Positions 1-7,842 of a DNA stretch of 64,000 bases are shown here, piece after piece. The notes below the pieces were generated by a model. That model was not told the DNA's origin, did not search any database, and saw only the letters and a list, made by a program, of their open reading frames with translations. Position 1 is the first letter of the stretch. The number at the start of each line of letters is the position of its first letter. Origin of the DNA: JBICIG01 sp043101605 (GTDB lineage Bacteria; Planctomycetota; Phycisphaerae; Phycisphaerales; UBA1924); the NCBI GenBank assembly GCA_043101605.1, contig JBICIG010000106.1, positions 1-64,000 on the forward strand. Direction: 5' to 3'. The position numbers and the translations under genes are program-made.

Positions 1-525
1 CCGCGACGGGTCCAGTGCTATCTCTGCACCAACTGGTTCGAGGTCGGGGAGAAGGCGATGACCGTCTCGTGCCCCAAGTGCTACAAGCCGTTGATGGTTC
101 AGGACCTGGTCATCAAGCAGCACGAGGCGGTCAAGCGGCTGGAGACCTGCGGGCGGATCAGCGTGGAGAAGAAGGGGCGCGTCATCGCCGAGCGGGTCAC
201 CGCGATCGAGGGCATCGAGGTCCGCGGCGTCGTGCACGCCAATGTCTTCAGCGGGCAACAGGTCATCATGCACCCGGGCGCCGAGTGGAAGGGCAACTGC
301 TCGGCCCCGGCGGTCGAGATCATGGACGGGGCGCGGGTGCTCGGCGGGTTCTTCCGGATCCCGGATCGGACCTACGGGGAGTGGGCGTCCGCGCCTCCGG
401 CACCCGAGCCGGTTCCTGCGCGGGCCGCCAGGAGCGCTGCGAAGAAGGTCGCCAAGGCCGAGAAACGAGCGGCTGAACCGGCGCCGCCCAAGCCGGCGCG
501 CAAAGTCAGCAAGAAGAAGGCGTGA
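1..525 (+). CDS. Zinc-ribbon bactofilin (polymer-forming cytoskeletal protein), 5' end missing
   Basis: The frame is open from base 1, so the N-terminus lies outside the window; 174 residues are visible. Two cysteine pairs, CYLC near residue 6 and CPKC near residue 25, form a treble-clef or zinc-ribbon motif. A bactofilin-type beta-helix follows (about residues 45-118), with the alternating hydrophobic and glycine pattern of GRISVEKKGRVIAE and EVRGVVHANVF. The last 45 residues are Ala/Lys/Pro-rich and strongly basic, which may bind nucleic acid or acidic lipid. Bactofilins self-assemble into filaments that scaffold envelope enzymes. The zinc-ribbon fusion suggests an adaptor role, which is inference. 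The family call is fairly secure; its partner and exact role are not visible. Confidence 0.75.
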   Translation, partial: PRRVQCYLCTNWFEVGEKAMTVSCPKCYKPLMVQDLVIKQHEAVKRLETCGRISVEKKGRVIAERVTAIEGIEVRGVVHANVFSGQQVIMHPGAEWKGNCSAPAVEIMDGARVLGGFFRIPDRTYGEWASAPPAPEPVPARAARSAAKKVAKAEKRAAEPAPPKPARKVSKKKA

Positions 526-549
526 GCGACGGGAATCGCGGCGGCGGAG

Positions 550-1971
550 TCAGAGCGCTCTGGCGGGCGTGATGATTCCCCGGCACTCGCCGAAGCCGAT
601 GCGGCGGAAGCCCTCCCGCTGGCAGTAGCCCTTGAGGATCACCTCGTCGCCGTCTTCGAGGAACTTGCGCGTCTCTCCGGTGGGGAGTTTGATTGGTGTG
701 CGCTGCGTGCCCGGCACGAGCTTGGGCGGGTTGGCGAACGGGTCGCCGTCCCAGGTCAGTTCGAGCAGGCAGCCTCGGGCATCGCGCGTCGGGCCGGAGA
801 CGGTGCCCGAGGCGAGCAGATCGCCCGGCTGGAGGTTGCACCCGTTGACGGTGTGGTGCGCGACCATCTGCGCGATCGTCCAGTACATGTCGCGGAACGA
901 GCCTTTGGAGAGGCGGATCGGGGCCATGCCCTTCTTACGCATCTCGGCCGAGGCGAGGTGAACCTCGAGCGTGAGGTCGATGCCGCCGTGGGATCGGTTG
1001 TGGTCGGAGTCGAGGTAGGACAGCGGCTGCGGGTCGCCGGCGGGGCGTTCGTACGCAGGCGAGCGGAAGGGCGCGAGCGCCTCCATGGTCACGAGGTAGG
1101 GCGAGACGGTCGTTGCGAAGTTCTTGGCCAGGAACGGGCCGAGCGGCTGGTACTCCCACTTCTGGATATCGCGGGCCGACCAGTCGTTGACGAGGCAGAG
1201 CCCGAGGATGTGGTCCTCGGCGTCGTCGAGGGAGATCGGCTCGCCGAGATCGTTGCTGCGCCCCATCACGACGCCGACTTCGAGTTCGTAATCGAGCATC
1301 TTGCAGGGGCCGAACGCGGGCGAACCGCCTTCCTCGGCCGGGGCCTGCTGCCCGATGGGTCGGCGGATGTCGGCGCCGCTGGGCACGATGGACGACGCGC
1401 GGCCGTGGTAGCCAACGGGGATGTGCTTGTAGTTGGGAAGCAGCGGGTTGTCGGGGCGGAACATGGAGCCGACATTGGTCGCGTGGTAGACCGAGGCGTA
1501 GAAGTCGGTGTAGTCGAGTGTGTACAGCGGCGGGATGTGCTGCGCGTCGGCGGGGTCGATCAGGACCTCGTCGCGGAGTTCCCGGTTGTCGCGCAGGATG
1601 GGGTTGTCCTTGCGCAGCATCGAGGAGATGGCGCGGCGGAGCGCGAGGCGGAAGCCGGGCGTCGCGTCCTCGTCGCCGAAGGAGTTGAGCGGCCCGCCGT
1701 CGCCGATGTAGACCTCGAAGTCGTCGGTGAAGCGATCGTCCTCGGGCTTGAGAACGCCCGCGTAGACGCAGGCGCTGAGGTTGACCAGCGTGTCGCCGAT
1801 GCGCGTGACGACGAACTCATGCCATGAGCCGCCGTCGGGGTCGTCGGCGTCGGGGACGCGGATCAGGCCGAGCGGCAGATTCTGGATCGGGAAGTCCGTC
1901 TCCGGGTCGTTGGCGCTCTCGATCCAGGATTCGAGCTTCGGGTCGTGCGTGTCGTCGATCTCGTAGGGCAT
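550..1971 (-). CDS. fahA: Fumarylacetoacetase
   Basis: 473 residues. Fumarylacetoacetase (EC 3.7.1.2) hydrolyses 4-fumarylacetoacetate to fumarate and acetoacetate, the last step of tyrosine and homogentisate breakdown. Family hallmarks are present: the DFYAS / YHATNVGSMFRP segment with the catalytic His, the VGYHGRASSIV loop, the metal-ligand strand LDYELEVGV, and NDWSARDIQKWEYQPLGP followed by KNFATTVSPY. Length is normal for the family. The start chosen is the ATG preceded by AAGGAG; an in-frame start 27 bases upstream has no better site. It sits 51 bases downstream of an unknown gene on the same strand. No other tyrosine-degradation gene is in the window. Confidence 0.93.
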   Translation of the reverse strand: MPYEIDDTHDPKLESWIESANDPETDFPIQNLPLGLIRVPDADDPDGGSWHEFVVTRIGDTLVNLSACVYAGVLKPEDDRFTDDFEVYIGDGGPLNSFGDEDATPGFRLALRRAISSMLRKDNPILRDNRELRDEVLIDPADAQHIPPLYTLDYTDFYASVYHATNVGSMFRPDNPLLPNYKHIPVGYHGRASSIVPSGADIRRPIGQQAPAEEGGSPAFGPCKMLDYELEVGVVMGRSNDLGEPISLDDAEDHILGLCLVNDWSARDIQKWEYQPLGPFLAKNFATTVSPYLVTMEALAPFRSPAYERPAGDPQPLSYLDSDHNRSHGGIDLTLEVHLASAEMRKKGMAPIRLSKGSFRDMYWTIAQMVAHHTVNGCNLQPGDLLASGTVSGPTRDARGCLLELTWDGDPFANPPKLVPGTQRTPIKLPTGETRKFLEDGDEVILKGYCQREGFRRIGFGECRGIITPARAL

Positions 1972-2022
1972 GGCGGCTCCTTGGGGACCAAATCTCAAAT
2001 GGCGGACTCGGTGGGGCGGCGA

Positions 2023-2970
2023 TCAGAGCATGCCGAGGGATCGCAGATCCTCGATCGGTTCGGTGAACGAGCACGAGCCGTAGCCGAGCGCGTTGCGTTC
2101 GCGGGTGTGGGCGAGTTGCACGGCATCCACCGTGTGGCCGCGCCAGCGCACGCCGTCGGCGGTCGATTCGAAGGCCGAGGGTTCGGACTCGTCGAGCAGG
2201 GCGATCAGTTCCTGACCCCGGAGCCCGTCGTGGCGGGCGAGCGCGGCGGCGAGAAAGACATTAAGAAAGCCGTGCATGCGTCCGCGCTGTGCATCGGGCT
2301 CGTAGCTGAGCGGGTACTCGGCCCGGATGGGATGGTGCAGACCTGCGGTCGCCTTGAAGGGCACGCCGCCGACGACGCATGCCTCGATGAATCGAGCGAC
2401 GGCTTCGGTCGGCGGGATGAGATCGGGCGTGACCCCGCCGCAGCGGATCTTTGCTGCCGCCGAGTCTCCCGCGAGTGCCGCGACGAACCCCCGCGGGTCG
2501 CCGGCGATCGGGAACTCGAAGAAGGGGAAGAGGTCCTCGGGAAGCTCGTCGAGCGCCTCGTCGATCTCGCCGACCTCGCTGACCCGCATCTCGATCATGT
2601 CGACTTTCGCGAGCCCGTGGTCCTCGTGGGCGTGGTGCTCGTTGAAGGCGTCGATCTCATCGAGGCACTCCTCGAGCGGGCGGTCGGCGACGACGCTGAG
2701 CTTCCAGGGTTCGAGGTCGTCGGCGTGCTCGCGGTAGCCGCTGGTGGCGTAGGTGCCCGGGAGCTGGATCGCCGCCTTCTCGCTGAACTCGGGCAGGCGC
2801 GAGACCGTGCAGATGAACCGCCCGAGCATCCACGCGTGCTCGGAGCGGACATAGCGGGCGAAGTTGTCGATCGCCGGCTGCATCGCGAGCTTGGCGGGCG
2901 GGAACAGCCCGGCGTAGTCGATCAGCCCGGAGAGCAGAGAGCGGAGCGGCTGGTGGATCGTCGTGGTCAT
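2023..2970 (-). CDS. Conserved protein of unknown function, upstream of fahA
   Basis: 315 residues, soluble, acidic, with no signal peptide or membrane segment. I do not recognise a family. Notable segments are an N-terminal LLSGLIDYAGLFPPAKL, HAWMLGRFICTVSRLPEF near residue 50, and a glycine/proline-rich IRCGGVTPDLIPP about two thirds in that looks like a beta-alpha turn. The spacing of glycine and acidic motifs would fit a TIM-barrel-like enzyme, but this is only an impression. The start is an ATG with GGAGGT just upstream. It lies between purL and fahA on the same strand with gaps of 30 and 51 bases, so co-transcription with fahA is likely. A link to fumarylacetoacetase is suggested by position only. 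Confidence 0.7.
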   Translation of the reverse strand: MTTTIHQPLRSLLSGLIDYAGLFPPAKLAMQPAIDNFARYVRSEHAWMLGRFICTVSRLPEFSEKAAIQLPGTYATSGYREHADDLEPWKLSVVADRPLEECLDEIDAFNEHHAHEDHGLAKVDMIEMRVSEVGEIDEALDELPEDLFPFFEFPIAGDPRGFVAALAGDSAAAKIRCGGVTPDLIPPTEAVARFIEACVVGGVPFKATAGLHHPIRAEYPLSYEPDAQRGRMHGFLNVFLAAALARHDGLRGQELIALLDESEPSAFESTADGVRWRGHTVDAVQLAHTRERNALGYGSCSFTEPIEDLRSLGML

Positions 2971-3000
2971 GCGGACCTCCACGCGGAGCGTATGCCCGGC

Positions 3001-5994
3001 TCACCAGTTCAGCGTGCCGCGCCAAGCCTCGGTGAGTTCGGCGACGCTCCAGGAGACTGGGCCCGATGAGAGCGTGAGCGTGCCGGTGTCGTTGAAGGTG
3101 CCGATGACGCCGGCCCCGAGGCCGTGCCGCTCGGCGATCTTGGAGATCTCGTCCGCGTGGCGCTGCGAACGGGCTTCGAGCAGGTAGCGGCTCGCGGGCT
3201 CGGCAAAGAGGGCTCGCTCGAGGTCATCGCCGAGCGACGCGGCGTCGAGCACCGCGCCCAGCCCGCGATGCCCGTCTCCCGAACCGATGAGCATCTCGGC
3301 GAGCGCGACGAGCAGCCCCCCTTCCGAGACATCGTGCGCTGCCGCCGCGAGCCCTCGCGAGATCGCCTCGGCGACCGTCCTGGCGGCGGCGGGACCTCGA
3401 ACAAGATCCGTGACCGTCGTGTCGCGGTCGACGGAACCGAACAGACTGGCGTAGACCGAGTTGGTCAGCGTGCCGGGCGAGCCGGTCGGCGCGAGCAGGA
3501 CGAGGCGCGAGCCCGCGTGCTTGGCGTCGCTGGTCGTGCAGCGATCGAGCGAAGGCACGATGCCCAGCCCGGTGATCAGCAGCGTCGGCGGGATCTCGAT
3601 CGTCCGCCCGGTCGTGCCCTCGCTCGCGGGGATCGTGAACTGGTTGTTCAGCGAGTCCTTCCCCGAGACGAACGGCGTGCGGTAGGCCTTGGCCCCGTCG
3701 TAGCATCCCTCGGCCGCCCGCACGAGCGAGGCGAGGTTCTGCTCCTTGCCGCAACTCGGCCAGCAGAAGTTGTCGAGGATCGCGATGCGGTCCGGGTCCG
3801 CGCCGGCGCACACGAGATTCCTCACGCACTCATCGATCGCCGCGAGCGCCATCAGATAGGGATCGCCGCCGAGCCGGGGGTCGCCGATGCGGGTCTGGAG
3901 CCCGCAGGCGATCGCGACGCCGCGCCCCGAGCCCGGGACGGGTTCGATGACCGCTGCGTCGGACGGGCCGAGTCCGCCGGGGCCCATCAGGGGCTTGACG
4001 ACCGTGTTGCCCTGCACTTCGTGGTCGTATTGGCGGATGATCGTGTGTTTGGATGCGATCGCCGGATGCGCCAGCAGGCCGAGCAGCGCTTCGCGCTGGG
4101 AGGGTCGGTCACTCCCGGATGCGGCGCGCGCCGGGCGGGCGGTCGGCGTGGGGGGCTCCCAGCGAGCCGATCGCGTTGGCGTCGGGATCCCGTCGTGCAG
4201 GAACTCCATCGGCAGCCTGCCGACCTCGTGCCCGTGATAGTGGAGGATCAGGTCGCGCCCGGGCGTGCCGAAGGTTCCGAGCACGCACATCTCCACGCGT
4301 TCGCCGTCGCAGATCGCCCGGAGCCGGTCGAGGTTGTCGCGCGGCACGGCGAGCACCATCCGCTCCTGCGCCTCGCTGATCCAGATCTCGGTGTAGGTCA
4401 GGCCCTCGTACTTGAGCGGGGCGCGATCGAGGTGCACCTCGGCCCCGATCTTCTCGCCCATCTCGCCGACCGCGGAACTGAACCCCCCGGCGCCGCAGTC
4501 GGTGATCGCCGAGAACAGCGGCCCCGCGGGGTCGGTATCGCGAGCAAGCAGGATCGCGTCGAGCACTCGCTTCTCTTCGATCGCGTTGCCGATCTGCACG
4601 GCATGGCTGAATTCGTCGGCATGGGAATCGGTCAGCTCGGCGGAACTGAAGGTCGCGCCGTGGATCCCGTCGCGCCCCGTCCGTCCGCCGATCGCGACGA
4701 TCAGGTCGCCGGCGCGGGCGCTCCCGAAGATTCGGTCGCGTGGGATCAGCCCGACGCACCCGCAGTAGACGAGCGGGTTGCCGACATACCGATCATCGAA
4801 GTCGACCGCGCCGTTGACGGTGGGGATGCCCATGCGGTTGCCGTAGTCGCGAACCCCCGCGACAACCTGCTCGAGCACTCGTCGCGGCGGGAGGCAGCCG
4901 GATGGGATCTCCTGAAGCTCGAGCGGGGCGACGCAGAAGACATCGGTGTTGGCGATCGGGCGGGCGGCGAGCCCGGTGCCGATGATGTCGCGGATGCACC
5001 CGCCGATGCCCGTCGCCGCCCCGCCGTACGGCTCGATCGCCGACGGATGGTTGTGCGTCTCGACCTTGATGCACACGGCGTGATCGTCATCGAACGCGAC
5101 GACGCCCGCGTTGTCCTCGAAGACCGAGAGCGCCCAATCGATGCCTCCCGCGATGAGTTCGTGCGTCGCCGCCGCGACCGTGGACTTGAGCAGGTTGTCG
5201 ATGGTGATGCTGCCGTCGGCATTGACCGTGTGCCCGGGCCGGCCCGACCAGTCGATCGGATCGGGCGCGTCCGGATGCGCGGGCGTATAGCGGATCGTGC
5301 TCTTGAGCGTCTTGTGGACGCAGTGCTCCGACCAGGTCTGGGCGAGCGTCTCGAGCTCGATATCCGTGGGTTCGCGGCCGAGTTCGCGGTACTCGCCCCG
5401 GATCGCCTGCATCTCGTGCAGATCCAGGAACAGGTGCCCCTCGCGGGAGAGCCGGGCGAGCCCGTCATCGTCCAGATCCCGGATCGGAATGGTCCGCGGG
5501 CGGAATTCCGTCGGCGTGCCGGTGGGCAGGTGATCGGGCTGCGCCGGCTCGGCGTGGATGTCATGGATGACCGGGTTGGCCAGCAGCCGCCGGGCGCACT
5601 CGGCGGCGCGTGTTTCATCGAGCTGCGCAAAGTCGTACCGCCAGCCCGTCGCCACTCGCGGCTCGAGGCCGGTCAATTCGCGGACGGCATCGGCGACCGA
5701 CTGCGCCACCGGGTCCATTACGCCGGGCTTGGGAAGCACCTCGATCATGCATCCATCGGCCGGGGATCGAGAGGCTCCCCGCGTCGCCGACTCGGTCAAC
5801 CCGTCGCATAGCAGCCCGGTTTCGACGCGGTCGAGGTGGTCGCCCGTCAGCGGCGCCTCGATGAGGTACACCCGGGCGGTCGCGACCGCCACGGGCCCCA
5901 GTCCGATCGCGGCGGCTTCGCGCGCGATGCTCGCGGCGTGGACATCGCCGGCCAGTTCGGTCGGTCGGATCTCGAAGCGGTGGACCCTCGTCAT
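3001..5994 (-). CDS. purL: Phosphoribosylformylglycinamidine synthase, PurS-PurL fusion
   Basis: 997 residues. The synthetase subunit converts FGAR to FGAM in purine synthesis using ATP and ammonia. The first 90 or so residues (RVHRFEIRP onward, ending near VADAVRELTG) look like a PurS-type domain, although the stretch is long and could hold two half-copies. The PurL body follows, with THNHPSAIEPYGGAATG near residue 310 and a second AIRS-type half ending close to the C-terminus. No glutaminase (PurQ) domain is attached, so ammonia must come from a separate PurQ that is not in this window. Length is intermediate between short PurL (about 740) and the large fused enzyme (about 1,300). The start chosen is the ATG 6 nt after a TACGAT hexamer, with no Shine-Dalgarno. 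Confidence 0.92.
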   Translation of the reverse strand: MTRVHRFEIRPTELAGDVHAASIAREAAAIGLGPVAVATARVYLIEAPLTGDHLDRVETGLLCDGLTESATRGASRSPADGCMIEVLPKPGVMDPVAQSVADAVRELTGLEPRVATGWRYDFAQLDETRAAECARRLLANPVIHDIHAEPAQPDHLPTGTPTEFRPRTIPIRDLDDDGLARLSREGHLFLDLHEMQAIRGEYRELGREPTDIELETLAQTWSEHCVHKTLKSTIRYTPAHPDAPDPIDWSGRPGHTVNADGSITIDNLLKSTVAAATHELIAGGIDWALSVFEDNAGVVAFDDDHAVCIKVETHNHPSAIEPYGGAATGIGGCIRDIIGTGLAARPIANTDVFCVAPLELQEIPSGCLPPRRVLEQVVAGVRDYGNRMGIPTVNGAVDFDDRYVGNPLVYCGCVGLIPRDRIFGSARAGDLIVAIGGRTGRDGIHGATFSSAELTDSHADEFSHAVQIGNAIEEKRVLDAILLARDTDPAGPLFSAITDCGAGGFSSAVGEMGEKIGAEVHLDRAPLKYEGLTYTEIWISEAQERMVLAVPRDNLDRLRAICDGERVEMCVLGTFGTPGRDLILHYHGHEVGRLPMEFLHDGIPTPTRSARWEPPTPTARPARAASGSDRPSQREALLGLLAHPAIASKHTIIRQYDHEVQGNTVVKPLMGPGGLGPSDAAVIEPVPGSGRGVAIACGLQTRIGDPRLGGDPYLMALAAIDECVRNLVCAGADPDRIAILDNFCWPSCGKEQNLASLVRAAEGCYDGAKAYRTPFVSGKDSLNNQFTIPASEGTTGRTIEIPPTLLITGLGIVPSLDRCTTSDAKHAGSRLVLLAPTGSPGTLTNSVYASLFGSVDRDTTVTDLVRGPAAARTVAEAISRGLAAAAHDVSEGGLLVALAEMLIGSGDGHRGLGAVLDAASLGDDLERALFAEPASRYLLEARSQRHADEISKIAERHGLGAGVIGTFNDTGTLTLSSGPVSWSVAELTEAWRGTLNW

Positions 5995-6000
5995 GCCGCG

Positions 6001-6006
6001 ATCGTA
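6001..6006 (-). promoter_or_regulatory. -10 hexamer of purL, leaderless type
   Basis: TACGAT on the minus strand lies exactly 6 nt upstream of the purL ATG, and the gap holds no ribosome binding site. Transcription would begin at or next to the A of ATG. No clear -35 box was found. Confidence 0.5.
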
Positions 6007-6041
6007 TCGCCGGGCCCGTCGCGTGGTGCGCGGCAAGGGGG

Positions 6042-6047
6042 TAGAGT
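6042..6047 (+). promoter_or_regulatory. -10 hexamer of rnhA, leaderless type
   Basis: TAGAGT ends 6 nt before the GTG start of rnhA. The intervening CCGCCC has no Shine-Dalgarno. It is divergent from the purL promoter in a 59-base gap. Confidence 0.5.
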
Positions 6048-6053
6048 CCGCCC

Positions 6054-6539
6054 GTGACCAAGCCCCAGCCAATCGCCGACGACGCGTCCCTTCCGCAGGT
6101 CGAACTGTTCACCGACGGAGCCTGCTCGGGGAACCCCGGCCCGGGAGGCTGGGGGTTTCTGCTCCGCCACCCCGCGACCGGCAAGCAGATCGAGGGCAGC
6201 GGCGGCGAGCCCCGTACGACCAACAACCGTATGGAGCTTCTGGCGGTCATCAACGGGCTCGAGCAACTCCAGCGGCCGACCCTCGTCGACCTGACCAGCG
6301 ACTCGCAGTATGTCCTCAAGGGGCTCGAGGAGTGGCTGGACTCCTGGATCCGGCGTGGCTGGAAGACCGCCAGTAAGCAGCCGGTCAAGAACGAGGACCT
6401 CTGGCGGCGGCTCGACGAACTCCGCAAGCAACACCGGATCCGATTCCACTGGATCCGGGGGCACGCCGGGCACCCCGAGAACGAGCACTGCGACCAACTC
6501 GCGGTCGCGGCCCGCGACGCCGCGGCCGCCGCCCGCTGA
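6054..6539 (+). CDS. rnhA: Ribonuclease HI
   Basis: 161 residues. RNase HI cuts the RNA strand of RNA-DNA hybrids, removing primers and R-loops in the cytoplasm. All four catalytic acidic residues can be placed: Asp in LFTDGACSGNPGPGG, Glu in TNNRMELLAVI, Asp in LTSDSQYVLKG and the C-terminal Asp in GHPENEHCDQLAVAA. The handle-region WIRRGWKTASKQPVKN is typical of bacterial type 1 enzymes. The start is a GTG without a ribosome binding site, 6 nt after TAGAGT. It is divergent from purL and followed by a 213-base gap before the pilus operon. Confidence 0.96.
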   Translation: MTKPQPIADDASLPQVELFTDGACSGNPGPGGWGFLLRHPATGKQIEGSGGEPRTTNNRMELLAVINGLEQLQRPTLVDLTSDSQYVLKGLEEWLDSWIRRGWKTASKQPVKNEDLWRRLDELRKQHRIRFHWIRGHAGHPENEHCDQLAVAARDAAAAAR

Positions 6540-6576
6540 GCCTCCCCGGACCTTCCCGAATCCGCCCGCGGACTCG

Positions 6577-6598
6577 CACCGCGAGCCGGAGCGCGGTG
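6577..6598 (+). terminator. Possible hairpin after rnhA
   Basis: CACCGCG and CGCGGTG form a 7-bp stem with an 8-nt loop, 37 bases after the rnhA stop. No T-tract follows, so an intrinsic terminator is uncertain. The rest of the 213-base gap before pilT shows no tRNA and no clear promoter; only the pilT ribosome binding site at its end is convincing. Confidence 0.3.
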
Positions 6599-6753
6599 GG
6601 CGTGTTGCGTCTGCCCGGTCTGGAGTGGTTGAACCGGTGGGGCAGCGGGGCGGGACCCGGCCGACGAATCTGGTTCCGGGGGGAGTGAACTCACAGGGGG
6701 ATCGGGTCGATCCGTCCAGTGCGCGGACTCCGCGTTGTGCAAGGGAGAGATCC

Positions 6754-7815
6754 ATGGCGCCAGACCTGCAGACGATTCTCCGTGCCGCCTACGACGCGGA
6801 TGCGTCGGATGTCCACCTCATCTCCAATCACCCGCCGTACATGCGCGTGCACCAGGTGATGACGCCGATGGAGTTCTCGGAGCTGTCGGCCGACGATGTT
6901 GCCGAGATGCTCGAGCAGATGGCCCCGCCCGAGTCGGTCGCGATCTTCGACCGCCAGAAGGACGCGGACTTCTCGTACGCCGTGCCCGAACTGGCCCGCT
7001 ACCGCGTCAACGCCCACATGCAGCGCGGGTCGGTGGGCATGGCTCTCCGAATGATCAAGACCCGCGTTCCGCCGCTGGCGGCCCTGAACCTCCCCGAGGT
7101 CATCGCGCGGCTGACCTACCTCCCCCGCGGGCTGGTGCTCGTCACGGGTGATACGGGCTCGGGCAAGTCCACCACGCTCGCCGCCATGATCCAGGCCATG
7201 AACGAGCGCTACAGCAAGCACATCATCACGCTGGAGGACCCGGTCGAGTATGTGTTCGAGTCCGACCAGTGCCTGATCGAGCAGCGCGAGCTGGGCCAGG
7301 ACATCCCGAGCTTCGCCTCGGGCCTCAAGCACGCCCTGCGCCAGGACCCGGACATCATTCTCGTCGGCGAAATGCGCGACCTGGACACGACGGCCCTGGC
7401 GATCAGCGCGGCCGAGACCGGGCACCTCGTGCTCTCGACGCTCCACACCGTCAACGCGTCGCAGACGGTCGAGCGAATCATCGACATGTATCCCGCGAAC
7501 CAGCAGAGCCAGATCCGCGCCATGCTCGCGGGCACGCTCCAGGCGGTCGTCTCCCAGACCCTGTTCGCCAGGCAGGACCGCCCGGGCATGGTCCCGGCCG
7601 TCGAGACCCTGCTGGCGACCCCGGCCGTTCGCAACCTGATCCGCGAGAGCCGCACGCACGAGATCCCCAATGTCATCGAGACCAACCGGGCGATCGGGAT
7701 GTGCAGCCTGGACACCTCGATCGCGGAGCTCTACTTCAACGGCATGATCAGCAAGGAAGACGCGATCGCGCAGGCGGTCTTCCCCGACAAGCTCGAGCGT
7801 CAGCTCGCGGCGTAA
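6754..7815 (+). CDS. pilT: Type IV pilus retraction ATPase PilT
   Basis: 353 residues. A hexameric secretion ATPase of the PilT/PilU type that powers pilus retraction at the cytoplasmic face of the inner membrane. An N-terminal PAS-like domain (DASDVHLISNHPPYMR) leads to Walker A GDTGSGKST at about residue 131, an Asp box and Walker B DPDIILVGEMRD near 199, and the His box TGHLVLSTLHT near 222. No zinc-binding tetracysteine of PilB is seen, and length fits PilT. The start is the ATG after AAGGGAGAGATCC. The open frame extends well upstream but lacks any start with a ribosome binding site. First gene of a five-gene pilus operon. Confidence 0.92.
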   Translation: MAPDLQTILRAAYDADASDVHLISNHPPYMRVHQVMTPMEFSELSADDVAEMLEQMAPPESVAIFDRQKDADFSYAVPELARYRVNAHMQRGSVGMALRMIKTRVPPLAALNLPEVIARLTYLPRGLVLVTGDTGSGKSTTLAAMIQAMNERYSKHIITLEDPVEYVFESDQCLIEQRELGQDIPSFASGLKHALRQDPDIILVGEMRDLDTTALAISAAETGHLVLSTLHTVNASQTVERIIDMYPANQQSQIRAMLAGTLQAVVSQTLFARQDRPGMVPAVETLLATPAVRNLIRESRTHEIPNVIETNRAIGMCSLDTSIAELYFNGMISKEDAIAQAVFPDKLERQLAA

Positions 7816-7842
7816 GCACGAACGCAAGAGAGGACCGAGCCG

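Noticed and set aside
3124..5811. An 895-codon open frame on the plus strand opposite purL
   Set aside because: It mirrors purL codons and shows an Arg/Asp/Gly-rich composition with no family features.
6540..6753. Possible tRNA or riboswitch in the gap before pilT
   Set aside because: No cloverleaf, T-loop GGTTCRA or recognised aptamer core was found; only a weak hairpin and the pilT ribosome site.
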